Source of the DNA: Lysobacteraceae bacterium
GTDB taxonomy: Bacteria; Pseudomonadota; Gammaproteobacteria; Xanthomonadales; Xanthomonadaceae
Assembly: GCA_030681035.1 (NCBI GenBank)
Contig: JAUXUI010000014.1
Span: forward strand, 1 to 57,262
Reading direction: 5' to 3'
Length of the DNA: 57,262 bases
Position numbers and translations under genes: made by a program. The number at the start of each line of letters is the position of its first letter. The stretch's first letter is position 1. The notes below the pieces were generated by a model. The model made no database searches and was not told the origin of the DNA. It was given only the letters and a program-made list of their open reading frames with translations. Positions 8,997-17,773 of this stretch are shown here, piece after piece.

Positions 8997-10097
8997 ATGA
9001 TCTTTGAAACCATCGATGCCTCGGGCCACGAGGAAGTCGTGTTCTGCCACAACAAGGATGCCGGCCTGAAAGCCATCATCGCCATCCACAACACTGTGCT
9101 TGGCCCAGCCTTGGGCGGCACCCGCATGTGGAACTACGCCACCGAGGCCGAGGCGCTCAATGATGTGCTGCGCCTGAGCCGGGGCATGACTTACAAGGCA
9201 GCAGTTTCCGGTCTGAACCTGGGCGGCGGCAAGGCAGTAATCTGGGGCGACCCCAACCGCGACAAGTCCGAAGCGCTGTTCCGCGCATTCGGTCGTTTCA
9301 TCAACTCGCTCAATGGCCGCTACATCACTGCCGAGGATGTCGGCATCGATGTCAACGACATGGAATATGTGCTCAAGGAGACCGAGTTCGTCACCGGCGT
9401 GCATCAGGTACACGGCGGTTCCGGCGATCCATCACCATTTACGGCCTATGGCGTGCTACAAGGCCTGATGGCGGCTCTGACCCACAAATACGGTGACGAG
9501 GAAGTCGGCAAGCGCAGTTACGCGGTACAAGGCGTAGGCCATGTCGGCATGGAGTTCGTCAAGCTGCTGCACGAGCGCGGCGCCAAGGTGTTCGTTACCG
9601 ACATCAACCCTGCATTGGTGCAAAAAGCAGTCGACGAACTGGGTTGCGAGGCAGTGGCGCTGGAAGACATTTACGATGTCGATGCCGATGTGTATTCGCC
9701 CTGCGCATTGGGCGGCACGGTCAACGACAAGACCATTGACCGGATCAAGGCCAAAGTGATTTGCGGCGCAGCCAACAACCAGCTCGCCACCAATGAAATC
9801 GGCGATGAGCTGGCCCGTCGCGGCGTGCTGTACGCACCCGACTATGCCGTCAACGCCGGCGGCCTGATGAATGTGTCGCTCGAAATCGATGGTTATAACC
9901 GTGAGCGCGCCATGCGCATGATGCGCACCATCTACTACAACGTAGGACGCATTTTCGAGATCGCCGAGCGTGATGGCATCCCGACTTACAAAGCCGCTGA
10001 TCGCATGGCCGAAGAGCGTATCGCGGCCATCGGCAAACTGCGCCTGCCGCATCTGGGCCAATCGGCACCGCGCTTCATGGGCCGCCGCCAATCCTGA
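8997..10097 (+). CDS. ldh: Leucine (branched-chain amino acid) dehydrogenase
   Basis: The 366-residue protein belongs to the Glu/Leu/Phe/Val dehydrogenase family and is of leucine-dehydrogenase length. It would deaminate leucine, valine and isoleucine to their 2-oxoacids with NAD+. The catalytic lysines are in GMTYKAAVSG (Lys67) and LGGGKAV (Lys79), matching Lys68/Lys80 of known leucine dehydrogenases. The Rossmann domain carries QGVGHVGME. I chose ATG 8997 because it gives the family N-terminus; an in-frame codon at 8964 would add 11 unrelated residues. It is followed after 12 bp by isovaleryl-CoA dehydrogenase, which supports a leucine-degradation role. About 200 bp upstream of it (8793-8996) hold no recognisable gene. 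Confidence 0.93.
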   Translation: MIFETIDASGHEEVVFCHNKDAGLKAIIAIHNTVLGPALGGTRMWNYATEAEALNDVLRLSRGMTYKAAVSGLNLGGGKAVIWGDPNRDKSEALFRAFGRFINSLNGRYITAEDVGIDVNDMEYVLKETEFVTGVHQVHGGSGDPSPFTAYGVLQGLMAALTHKYGDEEVGKRSYAVQGVGHVGMEFVKLLHERGAKVFVTDINPALVQKAVDELGCEAVALEDIYDVDADVYSPCALGGTVNDKTIDRIKAKVICGAANNQLATNEIGDELARRGVLYAPDYAVNAGGLMNVSLEIDGYNRERAMRMMRTIYYNVGRIFEIAERDGIPTYKAADRMAEERIAAIGKLRLPHLGQSAPRFMGRRQS

Positions 10098-10109
10098 GGT
10101 TGAGAGCGC

Positions 10110-11267
10110 ATGCGCAGTTTTTCATTGGGCGAAGATATCGACGCATTGCGTGATGCCGTACGCCGCTTCGCTGCGGCCGAAATCGCCCCGCGTGCCGCAC
10201 AGATTGATATCGATAATGCGTTTCCGCCTGATCTGTGGCCCAAACTCGGTGAACTGGGACTGCTGGGCATCACCGTGCCGCCGCAGTACGGTGGCTCGGG
10301 CATGGGTTATCTGGCTCATCTGGTGGCAATGGAAGAAGTATCGCGCGCGTCTGGCAGTGTCGGCTTGAGCTACGGCGCCCATTCCAACCTGTGTGTGCAA
10401 AATCTCTCGCTCAACGCCAATGAATCGCAACGCAACCGCTACTTGCCAAAGCTGTGCAGCGGCGAGTGGAAAGGTGCGTTGGCGATGAGTGAGCCAGGCG
10501 CCGGCTCGGATGTGGTTGGTTCGATGAGCTGTCGCGCCAAAAAACGCGGTGACGCGTGGGTCGCCAACGGCAACAAGATGTGGATCACCAATGGCCCCGA
10601 GGCGGATGTGCTGGTGGTCTATATGCGCACTGCCGAGAAGGATGCCGGCAGCCGTTGCATGACCGCGTTCATCGTCGAGCGCGGGATGAAAGGGTTTTCC
10701 ACCGCGCAAAAGTTGGACAAACTCGGCATGCGCGGCTCCAACACCTGCGAGCTGGTATTCGAAAACTGTGAAATCCCCGACGAAAATGTGCTCGGCGAAG
10801 TCGATCACGGCGTCAAAGTGCTGATGAGCGGCTTGAATACCGAGCGACTGGTGCTCAGCGGCGGCCCGCTTGGGCTGATGCAGGCGGCGCTCGACGCAAC
10901 CGTGCCCTACTTGCGTGAGCGCAAACAGTTTGATGTCGCCATTGGCAGCTTCGGTATCATGCAGGCCAAGCTGGCCGACATGTACACCGCGCTGCAATCG
11001 AGCCGCGCGTTCGCCTATCAAGTGGCACGCGATTTCGACGCCGGCCGGCGCAGCCGCGTCGATGCCGCCAGTTGCCTGCTGCATGCATCCGAAGCTGCGG
11101 TACAAGTAGCACTTGAGGCAATTCAATCGCTCGGTGGCAACGGTTATATCAACGAATACCCGACCGGTCGCATTCTGCGCGATGCCAAGCTGTATGCGAT
11201 TGGCGCCGGCACCAACGAGATCCGCCGCATGCTGATTGGGCGCGAATTGTTCGAAAACCGTCACTGA
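10110..11267 (+). CDS. liuA: Isovaleryl-CoA dehydrogenase
   Basis: The 385-residue flavoprotein oxidises isovaleryl-CoA to 3-methylcrotonyl-CoA and passes electrons to ETF. Acyl-CoA dehydrogenase signatures are clear: [12 protein letters not shown] (about 124-134), WITNG, and the C-terminal [15 protein letters not shown] and GAGTNEIRR. The catalytic base in isovaleryl-CoA dehydrogenases is a Glu in an ERLVL context on an inner helix; here it is Glu245 in [11 protein letters not shown]. That separates it from short- and medium-chain enzymes, whose base lies near the C-terminus. It follows leucine dehydrogenase closely, probably in one operon. Confidence 0.94.
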   Translation: MRSFSLGEDIDALRDAVRRFAAAEIAPRAAQIDIDNAFPPDLWPKLGELGLLGITVPPQYGGSGMGYLAHLVAMEEVSRASGSVGLSYGAHSNLCVQNLSLNANESQRNRYLPKLCSGEWKGALAMSEPGAGSDVVGSMSCRAKKRGDAWVANGNKMWITNGPEADVLVVYMRTAEKDAGSRCMTAFIVERGMKGFSTAQKLDKLGMRGSNTCELVFENCEIPDENVLGEVDHGVKVLMSGLNTERLVLSGGPLGLMQAALDATVPYLRERKQFDVAIGSFGIMQAKLADMYTALQSSRAFAYQVARDFDAGRRSRVDAASCLLHASEAAVQVALEAIQSLGGNGYINEYPTGRILRDAKLYAIGAGTNEIRRMLIGRELFENRH

Positions 11268-11364
11268 AAACCGGCATTGATTCCGCATGCCGCGCGCAAT
11301 TTGCTGCACCGCGCCATCGGCGCGATAATCGACACTTCAGCCCACCCCTCACTGGAACTAACCC

Positions 11365-12540
11365 ATGAGTGACATCGTCATCGTCGGTGCCAAGCGCACC
11401 GCCATTGGATCCTTCCTCGGCCAGTTCACCGGTGTGCCCACGACCACTCTGGGCGCTACTGCCATCAAGGCCGCGCTCGAACATTCCGGCGTCGCCAGCG
11501 ACGCGGTTTGCGAAGTCATCATGGGCTGCGTTTTGCCAGCCGGCCTGGGCCAGGCGCCGGCACGGCAGGCGGCTATTGCCGCAGGGCTGCCGCTAGCTGC
11601 CGGCTGCACCACCATCAACAAGGTCTGCGGTTCGGGCATGAAAGCCATCATGCTGGGCCACGACCTGATCAAGGCCGGTAGCGCCACTGTGGTTATCGCT
11701 GGCGGCATGGAGTCGATGACCAATGCCCCACATTTGCTCAATGGTTCGCGCACGGGAATCCGCTATGGCAGCGCCGAGTTCATTGATCACATGGCTTGGG
11801 ATGGCCTGACCAATCCCTACGACAAACAATCGATGGGCGTGTTTGGCGAAATGTGTGCCGACAAGTATCAGTTCACCCGCGAAGAGCAGGACGCTTTTTC
11901 AGCGGAAAGCGTGCGTCGCGCCAAGGCCGCGCAGGAAAGTGGCGCCTTCGCCGCCGAGATCGCGCCGGTAAGCGTTGCCGGGCGCAAGGGCGATGTCTTC
12001 CACGCCACCGATGAACAGCCGGGGCGCGCGGATATTGCCAAGATTCCGAGCCTGCGCGCGGCGTTCAAGAAAGACGGCACCATTACCGCAGCCAGTTCGT
12101 CGAGCATTTCCGATGGCGCAGCGGCAACCGTTCTGATGAGCGCAGATACCGCAAAAAAACACGGGCTTATGCCATTGGCGCGGATCGTTGCCCACGCCAC
12201 TCATTCTCATGCTCCAGAATGGTTTACCACCGCGCCAGTGGATGCCATTCGTAACGTATTGGCCAAAGCTGGCTGGAGTGTTGACGAAGTCGATCTGTTC
12301 GAAGTCAATGAGGCGTTCGCAGTGGTGGCGATGGCCCCCATCCGCGAGCTGGGCATCGACCACGCCAAACTCAACGTCAACGGTGGCGCCTGCGCGCTCG
12401 GCCACCCGATTGGCGCATCCGGCGCACGACTGGTTGTTACCCTGCTTCACGCCCTGCAGCAGCGCGGTCTACGCCGCGGCGTTGCGGCGCTGTGCATCGG
12501 TGGCGGCGAGGCCACCGCGATCGCCATTGAGCTGCTCTGA
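11365..12540 (+). CDS. atoB: Acetyl-CoA C-acetyltransferase (thiolase)
   Basis: The 391-residue thiolase interconverts two acetyl-CoA with acetoacetyl-CoA. The nucleophile is Cys88 in INKVCGSGMK, the catalytic His347 lies in CALGHPIGASG, and the second Cys377 is in LCIGGGEA. Length and motifs match biosynthetic/degradative acetoacetyl-CoA thiolases rather than long-chain 3-ketoacyl-CoA thiolases. In this leucine cluster it would cleave acetoacetyl-CoA formed from acetoacetate, the end product of leucine breakdown. It lies 97 bp after the IVD gene, so it may share that transcript or have its own promoter. Confidence 0.93.
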   Translation: MSDIVIVGAKRTAIGSFLGQFTGVPTTTLGATAIKAALEHSGVASDAVCEVIMGCVLPAGLGQAPARQAAIAAGLPLAAGCTTINKVCGSGMKAIMLGHDLIKAGSATVVIAGGMESMTNAPHLLNGSRTGIRYGSAEFIDHMAWDGLTNPYDKQSMGVFGEMCADKYQFTREEQDAFSAESVRRAKAAQESGAFAAEIAPVSVAGRKGDVFHATDEQPGRADIAKIPSLRAAFKKDGTITAASSSSISDGAAATVLMSADTAKKHGLMPLARIVAHATHSHAPEWFTTAPVDAIRNVLAKAGWSVDEVDLFEVNEAFAVVAMAPIRELGIDHAKLNVNGGACALGHPIGASGARLVVTLLHALQQRGLRRGVAALCIGGGEATAIAIELL

Positions 12541-12633
12541 TGCTCTGCCACTTGACACTGGCGGCGTTAGGCTCATGATGGTAGGGCGCAATTGCGCACG
12601 GCCCAACCCTGACGAGAAATGAGGACTTTGCAT

Positions 12634-13017
12634 ATGTTGATCAACAAGAGCTTGCTGGCTATTGCCTTGGCGTTCGCTCTGGCTGCTTGCTCCGGCCCAG
12701 CGCCAGAGCCGGCTGCCGAGTCGGAAACCGCTGCCAGCAGCGCGAACGAGGCAGCCGATGCCGCGACCGCTGCTGCTGATGCTTCCGCCGCTGGTGAAGC
12801 GGCCGGTGCCGCTGCCGATGCCGCTGCTGTAGCCGCCGACGCTGCTGGCGAAGCGGCCGCTACCGCCGGTGATGCCGCCGATGCCGCAACACAAGCTGCT
12901 GACGCAGCCAATGCAGCCGCTGGCGATGCGCTGGATGCAGCAGGCGACTCACTTGACGCCGCTGGCGAAGCGGTAGATGAAGCCGCCGAAGACGTCAAAG
13001 AGTCCACCGGCGGCTGA
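12634..13017 (+). CDS. Ala-rich low-complexity lipoprotein
   Basis: The 127-residue product begins MLINKSLLAIALAFALAACSG, a lipoprotein signal with lipobox LAAC at about residue 21. ATG 12634 is chosen over 12619 because GAGG at 12621-12624 sits at a proper distance and the signal peptide starts there. The mature chain is almost entirely Ala, Asp, Glu, Gly and Thr in irregular AADAA-type repeats, predicted to be one long acidic helix. It ends DVKESTGG. I know no enzymatic role for such proteins. It could be a periplasmic spacer or Lpp-like envelope helix, but that is speculation. An intrinsic terminator follows. Confidence 0.8.
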   Translation: MLINKSLLAIALAFALAACSGPAPEPAAESETAASSANEAADAATAAADASAAGEAAGAAADAAAVAADAAGEAAATAGDAADAATQAADAANAAAGDALDAAGDSLDAAGEAVDEAAEDVKESTGG

Positions 13018-13052
13018 GTTTCGCATCGTAGCCAAGCGACACGTTGCATTGA

Positions 13053-13082
13053 CAAGGCCCGCTTCGGCGGGCCTTGTTTTTT
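13053..13082 (+). terminator. Rho-independent terminator
   Basis: A 9-bp perfect stem (AAGGCCCGC / GCGGGCCTT) with a TTCG tetraloop is followed by GTTTTTTC, 35 bp after the lipoprotein stop. It is a textbook intrinsic terminator for the plus-strand transcript. Confidence 0.93.
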
Positions 13083-13645
13083 CTGTCAACCCAAAACAGA
13101 AATGCCCCCTTTTGAGCAATTCAGAAATACCCCCTTAGTTGAGGAGTCTGGGCGACTTGCGGGTGTGGTGAAGGCGGAGGATATGTGGCAGTTCTGCAGC
13201 ATCGTGGCGTATGGGGAGATGCGCGAGCCTTCGTATCGATTCGCTTGTTTGGAGGCTTGAACCGACATCCAGACTGGGGTGTTCTTGGCATGTTTCCTTC
13301 CGCAAAGCAAAGCTTTCAAGCCTGCGTCCGGCGCAGTTCGTAGTTCGTAGTTCGCAGGATGGGTAGAGCGCAGCGAAACCCATCGATTACATTTGACAAT
13401 GATGGGTTTCGCTTCGCTCTACCCATCCTGCGTCACTGCCTTTGCGTCCTTTGCGGACCAAGCGCTTTGCGCATTTCCTGAATCCCGAATCCCGGCGGCG
13501 CGTTCGTCGTCTCGTTCCCTTCAAGGCAAAGGGGACACTTCAGCTTTCGACAAAGGCGACATTTCTGCTTTGGGCCAACAAGCCTTGTTTTTTCGCGTCT
13601 CCGGCGCTGATCTTGGGTATCCTTGACAGCCCGACAGCAACCGCC
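13083..13645. other. 560-bp spacer with a possible insertion-sequence remnant
   Basis: No intact gene is visible. Near the left edge the 17-bp motifs at 13097-13113 and 13122-13138 (CAGAAATGCCCCCTTTT / CAGAAATACCCCCTTAG) repeat with a 25-bp period, as transposase-binding sites at IS ends often do. A short open frame after them (about 13143-13259, ending YRFACLEA) has no start or partner and may be a decayed fragment. The rest is hairpin element C and a pyrimidine-rich lead-in to the MCC gene. Confidence 0.45.
13353..13459. repeat. Hairpin repeat, copy C, with extended flank
   Basis: Two inverted 32-bp arms (13353-13384 and about 13401-13432) enclose GATTACATTTGACAAT. The loop and the following flank (CGTCACT, then TTTGCGTCCTTTGCGGACC) recur almost unchanged at copy E (38308-38410). 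Confidence 0.9.
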
Positions 13646-15259
13646 ATGCCCATGCCCGTACTGAAGTCGCAAATCGACAACCGCTCAGCCGAATTCATTG
13701 CCAACGCCGAGCACCTGCGTGGCCTGGTCACCGAGCTTCGCCAACGCCTCGCGCAAGCAGCACTGGGTGGCGGCGACAAGGCCCGGGACAAACACACCGC
13801 GCGCGGCAAGTTGCTGCCACGTGATCGCATTACCGCCCTGCTCGACCCCGGCTCACCTTTCCTGGAACTGTGCCCTCTGGCGGCCGAAGGGATGTACGAT
13901 GGCGCCGCACCAAGCGCCGGGTTGATCGCTGGTATCGGCCGCGTACACGGCAGTGAAGTGATGGTGCTGGCCAACGACGCCACGGTGAAGGGTGGCACTT
14001 ACTTCCCAATGACCGTCAAAAAACATCTGCGCGCGCAGGAAGTGGCGCGCGAAAATCACTTGCCCTGTGTCTATCTGGTGGATTCCGGCGGTGCGTTTTT
14101 GCCGTTGCAAGATGAGGTGTTTCCCGACAAGGAACACTTCGGGCGAATTTTCTACAACCAGGCGCGCATGAGCGCACAGAATATCCCGCAGATATCGGTG
14201 GTGATGGGCTCGTGTACGGCGGGTGGTGCCTACGTGCCGGCAATGTGTGATGAAAGCATCATTGTGCGCGAACAAGGCACGATCTTCCTCGGCGGCCCGC
14301 CGTTGGTGAAGGCTGCCACCGGCGAGGTGGTGGATGCCGAATCGCTGGGCGGTGCCGATGTACATACCCGTGTTTCCGGGGTAGCCGATCACTTTGCGGA
14401 AAATGACCGCCATGCGCTGGAAATCGCGCGGGAAACGGTGCGTCACCTCAATCGCCGCAAGTCGATACCGCTGGCCTTGCAAGCATCACGCGAACCCATC
14501 TACCCGACCGATGATCTGTACGGCATCGTGCCACACGATACCCGCCGGCCCTTCGACATCCGTGAAGTCATCGCCCGTCTGGTTGATGGCTCGGAACTGC
14601 ATGAGTTCAAGGCGCGTTACGGCACAACATTGGTCTGTGGTTTCGCGCATCTGCACGGTTACCCGGTGGGCATCATCGCCAACAATGGCATCCTGTTTGC
14701 CGAAAGTGCGCTCAAGGGCGCGCACTTCATCGAACTGTGCAATCAGCGCAATATCCCGCTGCTGTTTTTGCAGAACATCACCGGCTTCATGGTCGGCAAA
14801 AAATACGAGAATGCCGGTATCGCCAAAGACGGCGCCAAGATGGTCACCGCCGTGGCCTGTTCGCATGTGCCCAAGTTCACCGTGGTCATTGGCGGCAGTT
14901 TTGGGGCTGGCAATTACGCCATGTGTGGCCGCGCTTACGGCGCGCGCTTTTTATGGATGTGGCCCAATGCCCGAATCAGCGTGATGGGTGGCGAACAGGC
15001 CGCATCGGTACTGGCAACGGTGAAGCGCGACGGTATCGAGAGCAAAGGTGAAGCCTGGAGCAGCGACGAAGAAGAACAATTCAAGGCACCGATCCGCAGC
15101 CAGTACGAAAGCCAGGGCAACCCCTATTACGCCACTGCGCGGCTTTGGGACGATGGCATCATTGACCCGGCGGACACGCGCCGCGTGCTGGGCCTGGCCT
15201 TGTCAGCCAGCTTGAACGCACCGATCAATAGCGAGCCTTTCGGCGTGTTCCGGATGTAG
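13646..15259 (+). CDS. liuB: Methylcrotonyl-CoA carboxylase, carboxyltransferase (beta) subunit
   Basis: The 537-residue protein is the carboxyltransferase subunit of 3-methylcrotonyl-CoA carboxylase, the biotin enzyme after isovaleryl-CoA dehydrogenase in leucine breakdown. Features include [16 protein letters not shown] near the start, [17 protein letters not shown], the acyl-CoA pocket [16 protein letters not shown], and C-terminal [16 protein letters not shown] and [10 protein letters not shown], all typical of MCC beta rather than propionyl-CoA carboxylase. ATG 13646 gives the normal family length of about 535; the frame is open further upstream but without homology. The alpha (biotin) subunit is absent: the next gene is minus-strand feo, so the complex needs a partner from elsewhere. 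Confidence 0.93.
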   Translation: MPMPVLKSQIDNRSAEFIANAEHLRGLVTELRQRLAQAALGGGDKARDKHTARGKLLPRDRITALLDPGSPFLELCPLAAEGMYDGAAPSAGLIAGIGRVHGSEVMVLANDATVKGGTYFPMTVKKHLRAQEVARENHLPCVYLVDSGGAFLPLQDEVFPDKEHFGRIFYNQARMSAQNIPQISVVMGSCTAGGAYVPAMCDESIIVREQGTIFLGGPPLVKAATGEVVDAESLGGADVHTRVSGVADHFAENDRHALEIARETVRHLNRRKSIPLALQASREPIYPTDDLYGIVPHDTRRPFDIREVIARLVDGSELHEFKARYGTTLVCGFAHLHGYPVGIIANNGILFAESALKGAHFIELCNQRNIPLLFLQNITGFMVGKKYENAGIAKDGAKMVTAVACSHVPKFTVVIGGSFGAGNYAMCGRAYGARFLWMWPNARISVMGGEQAASVLATVKRDGIESKGEAWSSDEEEQFKAPIRSQYESQGNPYYATARLWDDGIIDPADTRRVLGLALSASLNAPINSEPFGVFRM

Positions 15260-15263
15260 GCGT

Positions 15264-15515
15264 TCAATGGCTTCCCGCCTTTTCACAACCGCCACAACCG
15301 CTGCCAACAGCGCACTTACTGGCAATCGCTGGCGGTGGTGCCAGCTTGCGCCCGAGCCGTTGTTGCCAGGCTGGCCGCGACGACGCCAACAAGCGCAATA
15401 CAAGACGCACCCGTAATGCGCGCAGCGCTGACGGAAACTGGCGCTGCACGATATAGGCGATGCTCCACAGCAGTGCCAGAGTGAGCAACAAGTATTGCAA
15501 GGTCATGCTTTGCAT
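15264..15515 (-). CDS. Small Cys-rich membrane protein downstream of feoB (DUF6587-like)
   Basis: The 83-residue protein starts 1 bp after the feoB stop (feoB TGA at 15519-15517, ATG at 15515). It has one N-terminal membrane helix (LQYLLLTLALLWSIAYIV), a basic middle and a C-terminal CAVGSGCGGCEK cluster that could bind metal. Small membrane proteins with such a C-terminal Cys motif accompany feoAB in many proteobacteria in place of FeoC. A role in Fe2+ handling or FeoB assembly is inferred from position. The family name is from memory. Confidence 0.75.
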   Translation of the reverse strand: MQSMTLQYLLLTLALLWSIAYIVQRQFPSALRALRVRLVLRLLASSRPAWQQRLGRKLAPPPAIASKCAVGSGCGGCEKAGSH

Positions 15516-15516
15516 C

Positions 15517-17364
15517 TCAGCCTGCCCCAAGCCAGAGCGCCACACGGTAGGTGATCAAGGCGGCCAGATAGGCAAGCGCGAACAGGTAGCCGGCGGCGAT
15601 GCCCACCTGTTTCCAGGAATTGGTTTCGCGTCGGATCGTGGCCAGCGTTGACACACACTGCGGCGCATAAACGAACCATACCAACAGCGCCAGCGCCGTC
15701 GCCAAAGACCAATCCTGCGCCAGCAACGGCGACAACGCCTGCGCCGCCTGATCATCCGCCGCTACTGCGTAAACGGTGGCCAGCGATGACACCATCACTT
15801 CGCGCGCGGCCATGGTTGGAATCAGCGCAATGCAGATGCGCCAGTCAAAACCAATCGGCGCGAACAGCAGTGTCATTGCGTGACCGATGCGACCGGCAAA
15901 ACTGTAATCAATAGCGGCGCCGGCAGCACCATCAGGCATGCCTGGGTATGAGAGCAGGAACCACAGCAAAACGGTCATCGCCAATATGACGCCGCCGACG
16001 CGGCGCAGGAAGATCAAGGCGCGCTCCCACAACCCAAGCAACAAATCACGCGGGTGCGGCAGGCGATACGACGGCAGCTCCAGCAGCAGGGGGTGTTCGC
16101 CGCCATCACGGCGCCATTTTTTCATCACATACGCTACCGCCAGCGCGCTGACGATGCCGAACACATAGAGCGAGAACAGCACCAAACCTTGCAGATTCAA
16201 CACACCCAACACTTGCTGCCGGGGGATGAACGCACCGATCAACAGCGCATACACCGGCAGCCGTGCCGAGCAGGTCATCAACGGTGCTACCAGGATGGTC
16301 GCCAGTCGATCACGCGGATCGGCAATCGAACGCGCCGCCATGATCCCGGGCACTGCACAGGCGAAACTGGACAGCAGCGGAATGAATGAACGCCCCGACA
16401 AGCCCGCCGATGCCATGGTGTGATCGAGCAAAAACGCGGCACGGGGCAAATAGCCGCTTTCCTCAAGCAACAAAATGAAGGTGAACAAAATCAGGATTTG
16501 CGGCAAGAACACCAGCACCGCACCGATGCCTGCAATCACACCGTCCACCAACAAACTGCGCAGCGGGCCATCCGGCAACACGCCATAGGCCCATACGCCC
16601 AAACTGCCGATCGACGCGTCGATGGCATCCATCATTGGCGCCGCCCAGACGTAAACAGCCTGGAACATCACGAACATCAAGCCGGCCAACACCGCCAGGC
16701 CCCAAGTCGGATGCAGCAAGATTCGATCCAGACGCTCATCCAGCGCCGGGTCGTGTGCTGGCAAATGCACGGCACCAGCAATCAGACGCCGCACTTCGGT
16801 GTGCATTTCCGGTTTGCTCAGCGTAACCGTATTCGCTGCATCTGCCTGCCAGGAGAATGTGTCGAGCGCCTGTACCAGCGCATCGCTGCCACCGCGCCGT
16901 ACCGCAATCGTCTCCAGCACTGGCAACCCGAGATCGGCGGACAAGGCTGCGGTATCAATGCGGATGCCGCGCCGGGCAGCAGCATCCATCATGTTTAAAG
17001 CCACGATCATAGGCCGGCCCAATGCGCGCAATTCCAGCACAAAGCGCAGATGCAGTCGCAGATTTGTGGCATCGACCACACACACCATGATCTCCGGCGC
17101 GCGCTCATCGGGATGCATGCCACGGCAGACATCACGGGTAATGACCTCTTCCAGGCTGACTGCATCCAGACTGTAAGCACCTGGCAAATCGAGCACACGA
17201 TAATGCCGCCCCGTGGCTGAGTGGAAATGCCCTTCTTTGCGCTCGACAGTGACACCCGGATAGTTGGCGACCTTCTGCCGGCTACCGGTCAAGCGGTTGA
17301 ACAAAGCGGTTTTGCCGCAGTTTGGGTTGCCGACCAGGGCAATATGCATCGCCGCCGCGCTCAT
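15517..17364 (-). CDS. feoB: Ferrous iron transport protein B
   Basis: The 615-residue protein is the inner-membrane Fe2+ transporter. The N-terminal G domain shows GNPNCGKT (G1), DLPGAYSLD (G3) and NMMD (G4). A GDI helical segment follows (about 170-225), then two Gate domains with FLPQILILF, RSFIPLLSSFACAVPGIMAAR and MAAREVMVSS. It is shorter than the roughly 770-residue enterobacterial protein but normal for the compact form. The start ATG overlaps the feoA stop (17361-17364), indicating coupling. The Cys in SSFACAVPGIMAAR lies in the Gate motif linked to metal passage. Confidence 0.96.
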   Translation of the reverse strand: MSAAAMHIALVGNPNCGKTALFNRLTGSRQKVANYPGVTVERKEGHFHSATGRHYRVLDLPGAYSLDAVSLEEVITRDVCRGMHPDERAPEIMVCVVDATNLRLHLRFVLELRALGRPMIVALNMMDAAARRGIRIDTAALSADLGLPVLETIAVRRGGSDALVQALDTFSWQADAANTVTLSKPEMHTEVRRLIAGAVHLPAHDPALDERLDRILLHPTWGLAVLAGLMFVMFQAVYVWAAPMMDAIDASIGSLGVWAYGVLPDGPLRSLLVDGVIAGIGAVLVFLPQILILFTFILLLEESGYLPRAAFLLDHTMASAGLSGRSFIPLLSSFACAVPGIMAARSIADPRDRLATILVAPLMTCSARLPVYALLIGAFIPRQQVLGVLNLQGLVLFSLYVFGIVSALAVAYVMKKWRRDGGEHPLLLELPSYRLPHPRDLLLGLWERALIFLRRVGGVILAMTVLLWFLLSYPGMPDGAAGAAIDYSFAGRIGHAMTLLFAPIGFDWRICIALIPTMAAREVMVSSLATVYAVAADDQAAQALSPLLAQDWSLATALALLVWFVYAPQCVSTLATIRRETNSWKQVGIAAGYLFALAYLAALITYRVALWLGAG

Positions 17365-17609
17365 GGCGTGTTCGCTCCCACCGCAACGCGCACCCGGTTG
17401 GCCTCGGCGATCCGCAATGCGAAACGGGTAAAGCCAATCTGCACCGCCAGCGGCTCACCACCAAACGGGCCACGGGCGATCACCCGTACGGGTTCGCCAT
17501 CAACAAAGCCCAAGTCTTGCAACCGGCGCGCAATCGAGTCGACCTCACCAACGCCATCAACGCCAGCAATCACCGCCATAACCCCTTGTGCCAGTTGCGA
17601 GAGCAGCAT
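17361..17609 (-). CDS. feoA: Ferrous iron transport protein A
   Basis: The 82-residue protein is an SH3-like FeoA domain that acts with FeoB at the cytoplasmic face. Family features are RRLQDLGFVDGEPVRVI and GPFGGEPLAVQIG followed by FALRIAEANRVRV. I start it at ATG 17609 (MLLSQLAQG), which matches usual FeoA length; the frame is open to 17651 but the extra residues are not FeoA-like. Its stop overlaps feoB by four bases. No convincing Fur box was found in the intergenic DNA upstream. Confidence 0.92.
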   Translation of the reverse strand: MLLSQLAQGVMAVIAGVDGVGEVDSIARRLQDLGFVDGEPVRVIARGPFGGEPLAVQIGFTRFALRIAEANRVRVAVGANTP

Positions 17610-17696
17610 CACCCTTACCTGCGAATGCGAATTGATCGTATTTTGACACATATTTGGGGGCGCAACACAAGTTTGTCCGACGACACGTTTGACCGG

Positions 17697-17713
17697 GTTC
17701 AGTCAACCTGAAC
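17697..17713. promoter_or_regulatory. Candidate operator palindrome GTTCAG-N5-CTGAAC
   Basis: A perfect 6-bp inverted repeat with a 5-bp spacer (GTTCAGTCAACCTGAAC) lies between divergent feoA and the penicillin acylase gene, 15 bp upstream of a TACAAT hexamer (17728-17733) that could be a -10 element for the rightward gene. The regulator is unknown. Confidence 0.3.
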
Positions 17714-17773
17714 ATGATTGTGCCCCCTACAATGCAGAACACTGTTGACGCAAGTCAGACCGGATGAAAAACC

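Noticed and set aside
13442-13645. N-terminal extension of the MCC beta subunit
   Set aside because: The 68 extra residues derive from repeat-flank DNA, and the family starts at the later ATG with standard length.
17610-17651. Fur box upstream of feoA
   Set aside because: The best candidate (around 17628) matches the 19-bp consensus too poorly to report.
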